Numbered from the stretch's first letter, positions 8,158 to 16,483 are shown. The stretch: 64,000 nt of DNA from Flavobacterium sp. ACN2 (GCF_002303885.1 NZ_MRCM01000021.1:48753-112752); one strand, 5' to 3'. Notes: generated from the letters alone by a model not told the origin. Made by a program: numbers and translations.

Positions 8158-8679
8158 TTAACCTTTAAAAACTTTCTCTAAAGAAACACCTCTTTGTTTT
8201 GCAACAGTATGAGCGCTTCTCATTTGCAATAAAGCATCAAAAGTTGCTTTTACTACGTTATGTGGATTTGATGATCCTTGAGATTTAGACAATACATCGT
8301 GAATACCTACTGACTCAAGAACTGAACGAACAGCTCCACCAGCAATAACTCCAGTACCATGAGACGCTGGAATTAAGAATACGCGTGCACCACCAAATTT
8401 ACCTTTTTGTTCGTGAGGAACAGATTGTCCATTCAAAGGAATTCTAACTAAATTTTTCTTAGCATCTTCTACTGCTTTCGCAATTGCTTCAGAAACGTCT
8501 TTAGATTTTCCTAATCCATGACCAACTACTCCATTTTCATCACCTACAACTACAATAGCAGAAAAACCGAAAGCTCTACCACCTTTTGTAACTTTAGTAA
8601 CACGATTAACACTAACTAGACGATCTTTTAATTCAAGACCACTAGGTTTTACCAATTCTACATTTTTGTATTTAGACAT
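8158..8679 (-). CDS. rpsE: 30S ribosomal protein S5
   Basis: Body protein of the small subunit near the mRNA entry site, important for fidelity. 173 aa. The double-stranded RNA-binding fold begins LKDRLVSVNRVTKVTKGGRA (17-36), followed by VGDENGVVGHGLGKSKDV and the C-terminal S5 domain with PASHGTGVIAGGAVRSVLE. Seven-base spacing to rplR upstream. Confidence 0.98.
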   Translation of the reverse strand: MSKYKNVELVKPSGLELKDRLVSVNRVTKVTKGGRAFGFSAIVVVGDENGVVGHGLGKSKDVSEAIAKAVEDAKKNLVRIPLNGQSVPHEQKGKFGGARVFLIPASHGTGVIAGGAVRSVLESVGIHDVLSKSQGSSNPHNVVKATFDALLQMRSAHTVAKQRGVSLEKVFKG

Positions 8680-8685
8680 AATATA

Positions 8686-9036
8686 TTAGAATTTAAGTCC
8701 AGCGGCTCTTGCGCCTTCTGCTAATGATTTAATACGCCCGTGATATAAATATCCACCTCTATCAAAAGTGATGGTATCAATCCCAGCTTTTAACGCTTTC
8801 TCTGCAACTAGTTTTCCAACAGCAGCAGCTACTTCAACGTTAGTACCTTTTCCTATTTCTTTTTCTCTAGAAGATGCAGCTAAGATAGTAACTCCATTTA
8901 CATCATCAATAATTTGAGCGTAAATTTCTTTATTACTTCTAAAAACAGAAAGTCTAGGTCTTGCAGCAGAACCACTAACCGATTTTCTAATTCTGAATTT
9001 AATTCTCTGTCTTCTTTCAGATTTTGTTAATGACAT
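8686..9036 (-). CDS. rplR: 50S ribosomal protein L18
   Basis: 5S rRNA-binding protein that forms the central protuberance with L5 and L25. 116 aa. Diagnostic segments are ARPRLSVFRSNKEIYAQIID (25-44) and the end FDRGGYLYHGRIKSLAEGAR. Located between rplF and rpsE. Confidence 0.98.
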   Translation of the reverse strand: MSLTKSERRQRIKFRIRKSVSGSAARPRLSVFRSNKEIYAQIIDDVNGVTILAASSREKEIGKGTNVEVAAAVGKLVAEKALKAGIDTITFDRGGYLYHGRIKSLAEGARAAGLKF

Positions 9037-9047
9037 AATCTTATATT

Positions 9048-9590
9048 TTAAGCTGATTTACCTGCTTTTCTTCTTAATACTTCACCCACAAATTTAACAC
9101 CTTTTCCTTTGTATGGCTCAGGCTTACGGAAACCTCTAATTTTCGCAGCTACTTGACCTAAAAGTTGTTTATCAAACGATGTTAATTTTACGATAGGGTT
9201 CTTACCTTTTTCAGATACTGTTTCTAAAGATACTTCTGGAGCAATTTCTAAAACAATATTGTGAGAATATCCAAGAGCTAAATCTAATTTTTGACCTTGG
9301 TTTGAAGCTCTATAACCTACTCCAACTAATTCTAGTTCTTTTGTGAAACCTTCAGATACACCAACAATCATATTATTGATCAAAGATCTAAATAATCCGT
9401 GTTTTGCTCTATGGTCTTTATGATCAGACGATCTTTCAACTAAAACTTGATCGCCTTCAACAGTTACATTTACGTCCGAAAACTCTTGTACTAGTTGACC
9501 TCTTTTTCCTTTTACTGTAATTATACTGTCTTTAACTTCAACAGTTACACCAGCAGGGATTACAATTGGGCTTTTACCTATTCTTGACAT
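9048..9590 (-). CDS. rplF: 50S ribosomal protein L6
   Basis: Large-subunit protein near the factor-binding site. 180 aa with two repeats of the L6 fold. It begins MSRIGKSPIVIPAGVTVEVK, has GFTKELELVGVGYRA in the middle and the conserved C-terminal KIRGFRKPEPYKGKGVKF. 19 bases separate it from rpsH. Confidence 0.98.
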   Translation of the reverse strand: MSRIGKSPIVIPAGVTVEVKDSIITVKGKRGQLVQEFSDVNVTVEGDQVLVERSSDHKDHRAKHGLFRSLINNMIVGVSEGFTKELELVGVGYRASNQGQKLDLALGYSHNIVLEIAPEVSLETVSEKGKNPIVKLTSFDKQLLGQVAAKIRGFRKPEPYKGKGVKFVGEVLRRKAGKSA

Positions 9591-9609
9591 CTTTATCTAG
9601 TGTTTAAAA

Positions 9610-10008
9610 TTAGTATACGTAACAAATTACTTCACCACCTACATTTAATTGCTTAGCTTGTTTTCCTGTCATCAAACCTTTTGATGTAGAAACAATAGCA
9701 ATTCCTAATCCGTTAAGGATTCTAGGTAATTTGGCAGCACCTGCGTACTTACGTAAACCAGGTTTACTAATTCTTTGGATATCTTTGATTACAGGCTCTT
9801 TAGTATCTTTATCATACTTCAAAGCAATTTTGATAGAACCTTGAACTGTGTTCTGCTCAAATTTGTAACTTAAGATATAACCTTGATCAAATAAGATCTT
9901 AGTTATCTCTTTTTTAAGATTAGATGCTGGAATTTCAACAACTTTGTGGTTTGCAGCCACAGCGTTACGAACTCTAGTCAAATAATCTGCAATAGGATCT
10001 GTATACAT
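9610..10008 (-). CDS. rpsH: 30S ribosomal protein S8
   Basis: Primary 16S rRNA-binding protein; in E. coli it represses the spc operon by binding its mRNA. 132 aa. It starts MYTDPIADYLTRVRNAVAAN and ends with IAIVSTSKGLMTGKQAKQLN then GGEVICYVY. It is separated from rpsN by an unusual 105-base gap that holds a predicted promoter (10090-10120) and a GC-rich hairpin (10033-10056), so rpsH and the genes after it probably have an extra transcript with its own leader. Confidence 0.98.
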   Translation of the reverse strand: MYTDPIADYLTRVRNAVAANHKVVEIPASNLKKEITKILFDQGYILSYKFEQNTVQGSIKIALKYDKDTKEPVIKDIQRISKPGLRKYAGAAKLPRILNGLGIAIVSTSKGLMTGKQAKQLNVGGEVICYVY

Positions 10009-10032
10009 ATGTATTTGATTGCGATTATGGTT

Positions 10033-10056
10033 TTCGGGAGATACTCATCTCCCGAA
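10033..10056 (-). promoter_or_regulatory. GC-rich hairpin in the rpsH leader
   Basis: TTCGGGAGAT (10033-10042) and ATCTCCCGAA (10047-10056) form a perfect 10-bp stem with a 4-base loop; GG/CC can extend it after a two-base asymmetry. On the minus strand no T-run follows, so it does not look like a terminator. It lies about 25 bases before rpsH and downstream of an internal promoter. An S8 or L6 binding site or an mRNA-stabilising structure is possible. Confidence 0.5.
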
Positions 10057-10089
10057 CCTTTAATCAATTAAAAATTATTTTTTGGTTTG

Positions 10090-10120
10090 CAAAAGTAATA
10101 ACTTATTGCCAGATTACCAA
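10090..10120 (-). promoter_or_regulatory. predicted internal promoter upstream of rpsH
   Basis: On the minus strand TTG (10120-10118), 20 bases, TACTTTTG (10097-10090): full match to the Bacteroidota consensus. The -33 part overlaps the last codons of rpsN. A transcript from here would begin near 10084 and carry the hairpin at 10033-10056. Confidence 0.6.
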
Positions 10121-10383
10121 GATGCTTTTTTAACACCAGGAATTAATCCATTGTTAGCCATTTCACGGAAAGTTACACGTGAAATACCGAATTGACGGAT
10201 GTAACCTCTAGGTCTACCTGTTAACTTACAACGGTTGTGTAAACGAACTGGTGAAGCATTTTTAGGTAATCTTTGTAAACCTTCATAGTCTCCAGCTTCT
10301 AATAAAGCTTTTCTCTTTTCAGCGTACTTAGCTACCGTTTTCTCTCTTTTCACCTCGCGGGCTTTCATTGATTCTTTAGCCAT
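10114..10383 (-). CDS. rpsN: 30S ribosomal protein S14, zinc-free long type
   Basis: Head protein of the small subunit. 89 aa, the long form. It has MAKESMKAREVKREKTVAKY at the start and the conserved CKLTGRPRGYIRQFGISRVT followed by REMANNGLIPGVKKASW. The short zinc form has a CxxC...CxxC knuckle, and only a single Cys is present here, so this is the C-minus type, as for L36. Three bases after rplE. Confidence 0.98.
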   Translation of the reverse strand: MAKESMKAREVKREKTVAKYAEKRKALLEAGDYEGLQRLPKNASPVRLHNRCKLTGRPRGYIRQFGISRVTFREMANNGLIPGVKKASW

Positions 10384-10386
10384 GTC

Positions 10387-10938
10387 TTAATTCTTTTTAA
10401 AAGGTAATCCTAATTCAGCCAATAATGACTTTGCTTCCTTGTCTGTTTTTGCAGTAGTAACAAAAGTAATATCCATTCCTGAAATTTTGTTTACTTTGTC
10501 AATATCAATTTCTGGGAAAATGATTTGCTCTAAAACTCCAAGATTGTAGTTACCTCTTCCGTCGAATCCAGTAGCTTTAATACCACCAAAATCTCTAACA
10601 CGTGGTAAAGCAGAAGTGATAAGTCTATCTAAAAACTCATACATTCTTTCTCCACGTAAAGTAACTTTTGCTCCAATAGGCATTCCTTTTCTCAATTTGA
10701 AAGACGCAACGTCTTTCTTAGAGATTGTAGAAACTGCTTTTTGTCCAGTGATCTTTGTTAACTCATCAACTGCATAGTCAATAAGTTTTTTATCAGATAC
10801 AGCTGCACCAACTCCACGGCTCAAAACGATTTTCTCAAGTTTAGGAACTTGCATCACGTTTGTATATCCGAACTCTTCTTTAAGAGCAGAGATTACTCTA
10901 CTCTTATATTCTTCTTTTAGTCTAGGTGTATATGCCAT
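10387..10938 (-). CDS. rplE: 50S ribosomal protein L5
   Basis: 5S rRNA-binding protein of the central protuberance that contacts S13 and P-site tRNA. 183 aa. It starts MAYTPRLKEEYKSRVISALK, has KLEKIVLSRGVGAAVSDKKL and the C-terminal FPEIDIDKVNKISGMDITFV. Two-base gap after rplX. Confidence 0.98.
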   Translation of the reverse strand: MAYTPRLKEEYKSRVISALKEEFGYTNVMQVPKLEKIVLSRGVGAAVSDKKLIDYAVDELTKITGQKAVSTISKKDVASFKLRKGMPIGAKVTLRGERMYEFLDRLITSALPRVRDFGGIKATGFDGRGNYNLGVLEQIIFPEIDIDKVNKISGMDITFVTTAKTDKEAKSLLAELGLPFKKN

Positions 10939-10940
10939 TA

Positions 10941-11255
10941 CTATAGTACTTGATTAGATTTTTTTGAAAATCTTACTTTCTTATCTCCTTCTACTCTAAT
11001 ACCTACTCTAGTTGTCTCCTTAGTTTTAGGATCAATTAAAGCAATGTTAGAAATTTGAATAGAAGCTTCTTTCTTAACGATACCACCTTGAGGGTTTTTA
11101 GCACTTGGTTTAGTATGTTTAGAAACCATGTTTACACCTTCAACGATCGCTTTGTTTTTTTCACGGTAAACACGTAAAACTTTACCTTCAGCCCCTTTAT
11201 GGTCTCCAGCAATAACTCTTACGATATCTCCTGATTTTATTTTTAGCTTTATCAT
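10941..11255 (-). CDS. rplX: 50S ribosomal protein L24
   Basis: Assembly-initiator protein of the large subunit with an N-terminal KOW domain. 104 aa. KIKSGDIVRVIAGDHKGAEG (5-24) is the KOW motif, followed by GKVLRVYREKNKAIVEGVNM and KHTKPSAKNPQGGIVKKEAS. Located between rplN and rplE. Confidence 0.98.
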   Translation of the reverse strand: MIKLKIKSGDIVRVIAGDHKGAEGKVLRVYREKNKAIVEGVNMVSKHTKPSAKNPQGGIVKKEASIQISNIALIDPKTKETTRVGIRVEGDKKVRFSKKSNQVL

Positions 11256-11266
11256 CTTAAAACGAA

Positions 11267-11635
11267 TTAAAGCACTTCTGGTGCTAATGATACAATTTTC
11301 ATGAATTGTTTTTCACGAAGTTCTCTTGCTACCGGACCAAAAACACGAGTTCCTCTCATTTCCCCTGCAGCGTTCAAAAGAACACATGCATTGTCATCGA
11401 AACGGATATAAGAACCATCAGCTCTTCTCACTTCTTTTTTAGTACGCACAACAACTGCAGTTGAAACAGCTCCTTTTTTCACGTTTCCGTTTGGAGTTGC
11501 ATCTTTGATAGAAACTACAATTTTGTCACCAACAGAGGCATATCTTCTTTTAGTACCTCCTAAAACACGAATAGTTAAAACTTCTTTAGCTCCCGTGTTA
11601 TCTGCTACTTTTAGTCTTGATTCTTGTTGTACCAT
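11267..11635 (-). CDS. rplN: 50S ribosomal protein L14
   Basis: Intersubunit-bridge protein of 122 aa, the invariant length. It starts MVQQESRLKVADNTGAKEVL, has VLGGTKRRYASVGDKIVVSI and the C-terminal RGTRVFGPVARELREKQFMK. Two bases after the rpsQ stop. The S10-type gene order runs straight into the spc-type order here without a promoter gap. Confidence 0.98.
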   Translation of the reverse strand: MVQQESRLKVADNTGAKEVLTIRVLGGTKRRYASVGDKIVVSIKDATPNGNVKKGAVSTAVVVRTKKEVRRADGSYIRFDDNACVLLNAAGEMRGTRVFGPVARELREKQFMKIVSLAPEVL

Positions 11636-11637
11636 AA

Positions 11638-11898
11638 TTATTTAGCTCTTTCTAAGATTTCAACTAATCTCCAACATTTTGTTTTACTTAAAGGACGCGT
11701 TTCGCTAATTCTTACAGTATCTCCAATGTTACAGTCGTTTGTTTCGTCGTGTGCAACATATTTCTTAGTTTTCAACACGAACTTACCGTATAATGGGTGT
11801 TTTACTTTTCTTACTTCCGAAATAACGATAGATTTATCCATCTTATTTGAAGTAACAACACCTATTCTTTCTTTTCTTAAATTTCTTTTTTCTTCCAT
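11638..11898 (-). CDS. rpsQ: 30S ribosomal protein S17
   Basis: Primary 16S rRNA-binding protein with an OB fold. 86 aa. It starts MEEKRNLRKERIGVVTSNKM and has KHPLYGKFVLKTKKYVAHDE and GDTVRISETRPLSKTKCWRL. Located between rpmC and rplN. Confidence 0.98.
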   Translation of the reverse strand: MEEKRNLRKERIGVVTSNKMDKSIVISEVRKVKHPLYGKFVLKTKKYVAHDETNDCNIGDTVRISETRPLSKTKCWRLVEILERAK

Positions 11899-11915
11899 CT
11901 TTCAGCAGAATACAA

Positions 11916-12107
11916 TTATTGTAACTCTCTTTTAGTTAACTCTGTAGCTAATCTTGCAACTGTTCTTCTAACGCTTCTAATTTGAAGTGGGTTAGCAATT
12001 GGAGAGATTGCGTGAGCCATTTTTAGGTCAGCATATACTTTCTTAGTTTGACTAAGCTTTTCTTGCAACTCCGCTGCAGAAAGATCTTTTATTTCTGATT
12101 GTTTCAT
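11916..12107 (-). CDS. rpmC: 50S ribosomal protein L29
   Basis: Helical-hairpin protein at the exit tunnel. 63 aa. MKQSEIKDLSAAELQEKLSQ at the start and SVRRTVARLATELTKRELQ at the end fit the family. Located between rplP and rpsQ. Confidence 0.97.
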   Translation of the reverse strand: MKQSEIKDLSAAELQEKLSQTKKVYADLKMAHAISPIANPLQIRSVRRTVARLATELTKRELQ

Positions 12108-12119
12108 AATAAATATAAA

Positions 12120-12545
12120 TTATGCTTCGAAATCTCTAGCAACGACGAACTTAGTTTTTACTGGAAGTTTTTGAGCTGCAAGACGTAAAGCCTCTTTTGC
12201 AACTGACAATGGAACTCCTCCAACTTCAAACATAATTCTTCCTGGTTTAACAACAGCAGCCCAATACTCAACTGCTCCTTTACCTTTACCCATACGTACT
12301 TCAAGAGGTTTCTTAGTAATAGGTTTGTCTGGGAAAATTTTAATCCATAATTGTCCCTCTCTTTTCATGTAACGAGTTGCAGCGATACGTGCAGCTTCGA
12401 TTTGACGAGAAGTTAAGAACATTCCATCTTCATGTACAGATTTAATACCAAACATTCCATTTGAAAGTTCATGCCCTCTTTGAGAGTTACCTTTCATTCT
12501 ACCTTTTTGTACCTTACGGTATTTTGTTCTTTTAGGCTGTAACAT
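12120..12545 (-). CDS. rplP: 50S ribosomal protein L16
   Basis: Late-assembly large-subunit protein near the peptidyl-transferase centre and A-site tRNA. 141 aa. It starts MLQPKRTKYRKVQKGRMKGN and has FGIKSVHEDGMFLTSRQIEA, MGKGKGAVEYWAAVVKPGRI and EALRLAAQKLPVKTKFVVA. Located between rpsC and rpmC. Confidence 0.98.
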   Translation of the reverse strand: MLQPKRTKYRKVQKGRMKGNSQRGHELSNGMFGIKSVHEDGMFLTSRQIEAARIAATRYMKREGQLWIKIFPDKPITKKPLEVRMGKGKGAVEYWAAVVKPGRIMFEVGGVPLSVAKEALRLAAQKLPVKTKFVVARDFEA

Positions 12546-12564
12546 TTTTCTTTAGTTTAAAAAT

Positions 12565-13323
12565 TTACTTTCTTTTACGAGCGTCTGGTTTTCCACCTTT
12601 GTTAAAGTTAGATTTGCCTCTAGGAGCATCTCCACCTTTTCCACCACCTGTACCAGATTGTTTTTTGTCCATTCCAGCAAGTGGAGAAAGTTCTCTCTTA
12701 CCGTAAACTTCACCTTTCATGATCCACACTTTGATCCCCATTCTACCGTAAGTAGTGTGAGCTTCAGCAAGTGCATAATCAATGTCAGCTCTGAAAGTTG
12801 ATAGAGGAATTCTACCTTCTTTGAAACCTTCCGAACGCGCCATCTCAGCACCATTCAAACGACCAGAAATCAAAACTTTGATACCTTCAGCGTTCATACG
12901 CATAGAAGCAGCAATAGCCATTTTGATTGCACGTCTGTAAGAAATACGGCTTTCGATTTGACGAGCGATGCTTGTCGCCACAAGATAAGCATCTAACTCA
13001 GGTCTTTTAATTTCAAAGATGTTGATTTGAACCTCTTTGTCAGTAACTTTCTTAAGTTCTTCTTTTAACTTGTCTACCTCTTGTCCACCTTTTCCGATAA
13101 TGATACCAGGTCTAGCAGTAGTGATAGTAACGGTTACAAGTTTCAAAGTTCTCTCGATGATTACTTTTGATACACTAGCTTTTGATAAACGAGCGTGGAT
13201 ATACTTTCTGATTTTGTGATCTTCGGCAAGTTTATCACCGTAATCATTTCCACCATACCAGTTTGAGTCCCATCCTCTGATGATACCAAGTCTATTTCCA
13301 ATTGGATTTGTCTTTTGTCCCAT
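12565..13323 (-). CDS. rpsC: 30S ribosomal protein S3
   Basis: Head protein with KH domain at the mRNA entry channel; contributes to mRNA unwinding. 252 aa. It starts MGQKTNPIGNRLGIIRGWDS, the KH motif RPGIIIGKGGQEVDKLKEEL lies at about 71-90, and the C-terminal domain has GRLNGAEMARSEGFKEGRIP. Residues about 225-252 form a Gly/Lys/Arg-rich tail (GTGGGKGGDAPRGKSNFNKG), longer than in E. coli S3. Confidence 0.98.
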   Translation of the reverse strand: MGQKTNPIGNRLGIIRGWDSNWYGGNDYGDKLAEDHKIRKYIHARLSKASVSKVIIERTLKLVTVTITTARPGIIIGKGGQEVDKLKEELKKVTDKEVQINIFEIKRPELDAYLVATSIARQIESRISYRRAIKMAIAASMRMNAEGIKVLISGRLNGAEMARSEGFKEGRIPLSTFRADIDYALAEAHTTYGRMGIKVWIMKGEVYGKRELSPLAGMDKKQSGTGGGKGGDAPRGKSNFNKGGKPDARKRK

Positions 13324-13328
13324 GCTGC

Positions 13329-13742
13329 TTAAGAATTGCTTTGTGTGTTATTGATAGCTCCAAGCACGATTGTTACGTGATTAGAACGTTTTCTTATTCT
13401 GTGTGCACGACCTTGTGGAGCTGGACGAAGTCTTTTTAACATCATTCCACCATCTACTCTGATCTCTTTAACAAATAATCCAGCCTCTTCTAAATTACCT
13501 TCACTATTTTTTTGCTCCCAGTTATTGATTGCAGATAATAATAGTTTTTCTAATTTTCTTGAAGCTTCTTTAGAACTGAATTTTAAAATGTTAAGTGCTC
13601 TTTCTACCTTCTGACCTCTTACCAAGTCCGCTACTAAGCGCATTTTTCTAGGTGAAGTAGGGCAGTTATTCAATTTTGCGAAAGCGATAGACTTATTAGC
13701 CTCTTTTCTCGCATCTGCTGTTTCTCTTTTACGAACTCCCAT
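13329..13742 (-). CDS. rplV: 50S ribosomal protein L22
   Basis: Exit-tunnel protein whose hairpin lines the macrolide-binding region. 137 aa. It has a roughly 20-residue N-terminal extension (MGVRKRETADARKEANKSIA), then LNNCPTSPRKMRLVADLVRG, and the tunnel hairpin MLKRLRPAPQGRAHRIRKRS near the C-terminus. Eight bases after rpsS. Confidence 0.98.
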   Translation of the reverse strand: MGVRKRETADARKEANKSIAFAKLNNCPTSPRKMRLVADLVRGQKVERALNILKFSSKEASRKLEKLLLSAINNWEQKNSEGNLEEAGLFVKEIRVDGGMMLKRLRPAPQGRAHRIRKRSNHVTIVLGAINNTQSNS

Positions 13743-13750
13743 TGCTTCTT

Positions 13751-14029
13751 TTATTTTTTACCTTTATTTTTTGCTCCAGCATGACCTCTAAAAGATCTAG
13801 TTGGCGAAAACTCTCCTAATTTGTGACCTACCATGTTTTCTGTTACGTAAACTGGTACAAATTGACGACCGTTATGAACTGCGATAGTTTGTCCAACGAA
13901 ATCTGGAGTAATCATTGAAGCTCTAGACCAAGTCTTAACAACTGCATTTTTACCACTTTCTACGTTTTCCTGAACTTTCTTGTCTAATTTATAATGAACG
14001 AAAGGTCCTTTTTTTAATGAACGTGCCAT
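13751..14029 (-). CDS. rpsS: 30S ribosomal protein S19
   Basis: Head protein that contacts S13 and A-site tRNA. 92 aa. It starts MARSLKKGPFVHYKLDKKVQ and has VKTWSRASMITPDFVGQTIA and VGHKLGEFSPTRSFRGHAGA. Located between rplB and rplV. Confidence 0.98.
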   Translation of the reverse strand: MARSLKKGPFVHYKLDKKVQENVESGKNAVVKTWSRASMITPDFVGQTIAVHNGRQFVPVYVTENMVGHKLGEFSPTRSFRGHAGAKNKGKK

Positions 14030-14035
14030 ATCTTA

Positions 14036-14860
14036 TTATTTCTTTCTACGTTCTACGATATACTTGTTACTCGGGTTTTTCTTAGAACGAGTTCTGTAAC
14101 CTTTAGCTGGCAATCCGTTTCTTGAACGTGGGTGCCCTCCAGAAGAACGTCCTTCACCACCTCCCATAGGGTGATCAACTGGGTTCATCGCTACTGGTCT
14201 AGTTCTAGGTCTTCTTCCTAACCATCTTGTTCTACCTGCTTTTCCAGATACAACTAATTGGTGGTCAGAGTTAGAAACAGCTCCAATTGTAGCCGAACAA
14301 GTTAACAAGATTAATCTTGTCTCACCAGAAGGCATTTTAATTGTTGCATATTTCCCGTCTCTTGCCATTAACTGAGCAAAAGTTCCAGCTGAACGAGCGA
14401 TAACCGCTCCTTGTCCTGGACGTAACTCAATACAAGATATAACAGTTCCAAGAGGAATTCTGCTTAAAGGTAATGTATTACCGATTTCTGGTTGAGACTC
14501 TGGTCCAGAAACTAATTTCTGACCAACTTTCAATCCATTTTGTGCGATAATATAAGTTTTCTCTCCATCAGCGTAAGCTAATAAAGCGATAAATGCAGTA
14601 CGATTTGGATCATATTCAATTGATTTCACTGTAGCTGGAATTCCATCTTTAGTTCTTTTAAAATCAATAATACGATATCTCTGCTTGTGACCACCACCCG
14701 TATAACGCATGGTCATCTTTCCTTGACTATTTCTACCTCCTGAGTTTTTTATCGGCGCTATCAATGAGCGTTCCGGCTTATCAGTTGTAATAGCGTCATA
14801 ACCATTCACAACTCTAAATCGCTGACCCGGGGTAATAGGTTTTAATTTTCTTACTGACAT
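14036..14860 (-). CDS. rplB: 50S ribosomal protein L2
   Basis: Large-subunit protein required for subunit association and peptidyl-transferase activity. 274 aa, the standard size. NSGGRNSQGKMTMRYTGGGH (about 37-56) and the C-terminal VAMNPVDHPMGGGEGRSSGG, which contains the conserved functional His, are both present. Located between rplW and rpsS. Confidence 0.98.
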   Translation of the reverse strand: MSVRKLKPITPGQRFRVVNGYDAITTDKPERSLIAPIKNSGGRNSQGKMTMRYTGGGHKQRYRIIDFKRTKDGIPATVKSIEYDPNRTAFIALLAYADGEKTYIIAQNGLKVGQKLVSGPESQPEIGNTLPLSRIPLGTVISCIELRPGQGAVIARSAGTFAQLMARDGKYATIKMPSGETRLILLTCSATIGAVSNSDHQLVVSGKAGRTRWLGRRPRTRPVAMNPVDHPMGGGEGRSSGGHPRSRNGLPAKGYRTRSKKNPSNKYIVERRKK

Positions 14861-14869
14861 TTTTCTATC

Positions 14870-15160
14870 TTAGATATTGTTGTAAAAATCAATTGTTTCT
14901 CCTTCTTGTACTTGTACAATTGCTTTTTTATAAGCATTTGTCTTTCCACTGATTAAACCACTTTTAGTGTATTTAGTAGATCTATCTGGTCTCACATTCA
15001 TTGTGTTAACAGAAACGATAGTTACTCCATAAGCAGCTTCAACAGCTTTCTTAATCTCAACTTTGTTTGCTTTTTTGTTAACAACGAATCCGAAGCGGTT
15101 TAGAACTTCACTTTCTTTGGTTACTTTTTCCGTTACTATAGGTCTAATAATAATGCTCAT
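14870..15160 (-). CDS. rplW: 50S ribosomal protein L23
   Basis: Exit-tunnel protein, the docking site for trigger factor and SRP. 96 aa. It starts MSIIIRPIVTEKVTKESEVL and has RFGFVVNKKANKVEIKKAVE and VNTMNVRPDRSTKYTKSG. Seven bases after rplD. Confidence 0.98.
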   Translation of the reverse strand: MSIIIRPIVTEKVTKESEVLNRFGFVVNKKANKVEIKKAVEAAYGVTIVSVNTMNVRPDRSTKYTKSGLISGKTNAYKKAIVQVQEGETIDFYNNI

Positions 15161-15167
15161 ATTCCTA

Positions 15168-15797
15168 TTATTTACTTAAATTTTCTTCAATTAACTCTAA
15201 AGAACCTTCCAAAAGCACTAAATTACTAGCGTTTAATATTGCGTAAGTGCTTAATTCTGAGCTAGTTACGACGTTTGAAGCCTTTAAATTACGTGACGAC
15301 AAATATACATTTTTATTTGACTCACCCAACACAAATAAAGTTTTTTTATTCTCTAACCCTAAAGCTTTCAAAACGTTAATGAAATTTTTAGTGTTTGGTG
15401 CTTCAAAATTAAAGTCTTCTAAAACTACGATATTTGACTCTTTTGCTTTGATTGAGAAAGCTGATTTTCTAGCTAATCTCTTCAAGCCTTTATTCAATTT
15501 GAATGAATAACTTCTCGGTCTTGGTCCGAAAACTGTTCCACCACCTTTAAACAATGGATTCTTAACACTTCCTGCACGTGCAGTACCAGTTCCTTTTTGT
15601 TTTTTAATCTTACGCGTACTTCCAGTTACTTCAGCTCTTTCTTTAGCTTTATGAGTACCTTGTCTTTGATTAGCAAGATATTGCTTAACATCAAGATATA
15701 CTGCGTGATTGTTTGGCTCAATTGCGAATACTGAATCAGAAAGTTGAACTTTTCTACCAGTATCTTTTCCGTTGAAATCTAATACTTTTACTTCCAT
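15168..15797 (-). CDS. rplD: 50S ribosomal protein L4
   Basis: Exit-tunnel protein; in E. coli also the repressor of the S10 operon. 209 aa from MEVKVLDFNGKDTGRKVQLS. The frame stays open 15 codons further upstream (to 15842) but that part overlaps rplC, so I chose the ATG at 15797-15795, whose A is the last base of the rplC stop (TAATG overlap, typical coupled translation). QRQGTHKAKERAEVTGSTRK and GTGTARAGSVKNPLFKGGGT form the extended loop reaching into the tunnel. Confidence 0.97.
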   Translation of the reverse strand: MEVKVLDFNGKDTGRKVQLSDSVFAIEPNNHAVYLDVKQYLANQRQGTHKAKERAEVTGSTRKIKKQKGTGTARAGSVKNPLFKGGGTVFGPRPRSYSFKLNKGLKRLARKSAFSIKAKESNIVVLEDFNFEAPNTKNFINVLKALGLENKKTLFVLGESNKNVYLSSRNLKASNVVTSSELSTYAILNASNLVLLEGSLELIEENLSK

Positions 15798-16414
15798 TAC
15801 TTCTGAATGATTACATAAGAGTTTTTGTGCCCAGGAACGCATCCTTTAACAACAAGTAGATTCTTATCAGCAACTACTTTTAAAACTCTAAGGTTTTGAA
15901 TTTTTACATTTTCTCCTCCCATTCTTCCAGCCATACGCATTCCTTTGAATACTCTAGATGGATAAGAAGAAGCTCCTACAGAACCTGGCGCTCTTAAACG
16001 GTTGTGCTGACCATGAGTAGCTTGTCCAACACCACCAAAACCGTGACGTTTAACAACACCTTGGAAACCTTTACCTTTAGACACACCTTGTACATCCACA
16101 AATTCTCCTTCTGCAAAAATAGTAACATCTACAAGATCCCCTAATTTTTGTTCAGTTGCAAAATCCTGAAATTCAACGACTTTTTTCTTAGCAACAGTTC
16201 CAGCTTTTTTAAAGTGCCCTAAAGCAGCTTTAGTAGAATGTTTCTCGTTTTTGTCATCGAAACCAAGTTGCAACGCTTCATACCCGTCAACCTCTTTGGT
16301 TCTGACTTGGGTAACAACGCATGGGCCAGCTTCGATTACTGTACAAGGAATATTTTTCCCGTTTTCATCAAAGATACTAGTCATGCCGATTTTCTTACCA
16401 ATTAACCCAGACAT
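15797..16414 (-). CDS. rplC: 50S ribosomal protein L3
   Basis: Assembly-initiator protein whose loop reaches the peptidyl-transferase centre. 205 aa. It starts MSGLIGKKIGMTSIFDENGK and has KGFQGVVKRHGFGGVGQATH and GSVGASSYPSRVFKGMRMAG, the loop region. First gene of the second ribosomal transcription unit, with a predicted promoter at 16484-16515 and a leader of roughly 60 bases. Confidence 0.98.
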   Translation of the reverse strand: MSGLIGKKIGMTSIFDENGKNIPCTVIEAGPCVVTQVRTKEVDGYEALQLGFDDKNEKHSTKAALGHFKKAGTVAKKKVVEFQDFATEQKLGDLVDVTIFAEGEFVDVQGVSKGKGFQGVVKRHGFGGVGQATHGQHNRLRAPGSVGASSYPSRVFKGMRMAGRMGGENVKIQNLRVLKVVADKNLLVVKGCVPGHKNSYVIIQK

Positions 16415-16483
16415 AAATATTAATTATTAATTACTAAAATTCCCTTCAATTTGAAAATAACAGAAATTTCCAAACAGGGAGTG

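Noticed and set aside
15798..15842. 15-codon N-terminal extension of L4
   Set aside because: It overlaps the end of rplC; the ATG that overlaps the rplC stop gives a normal L4 N-terminus.
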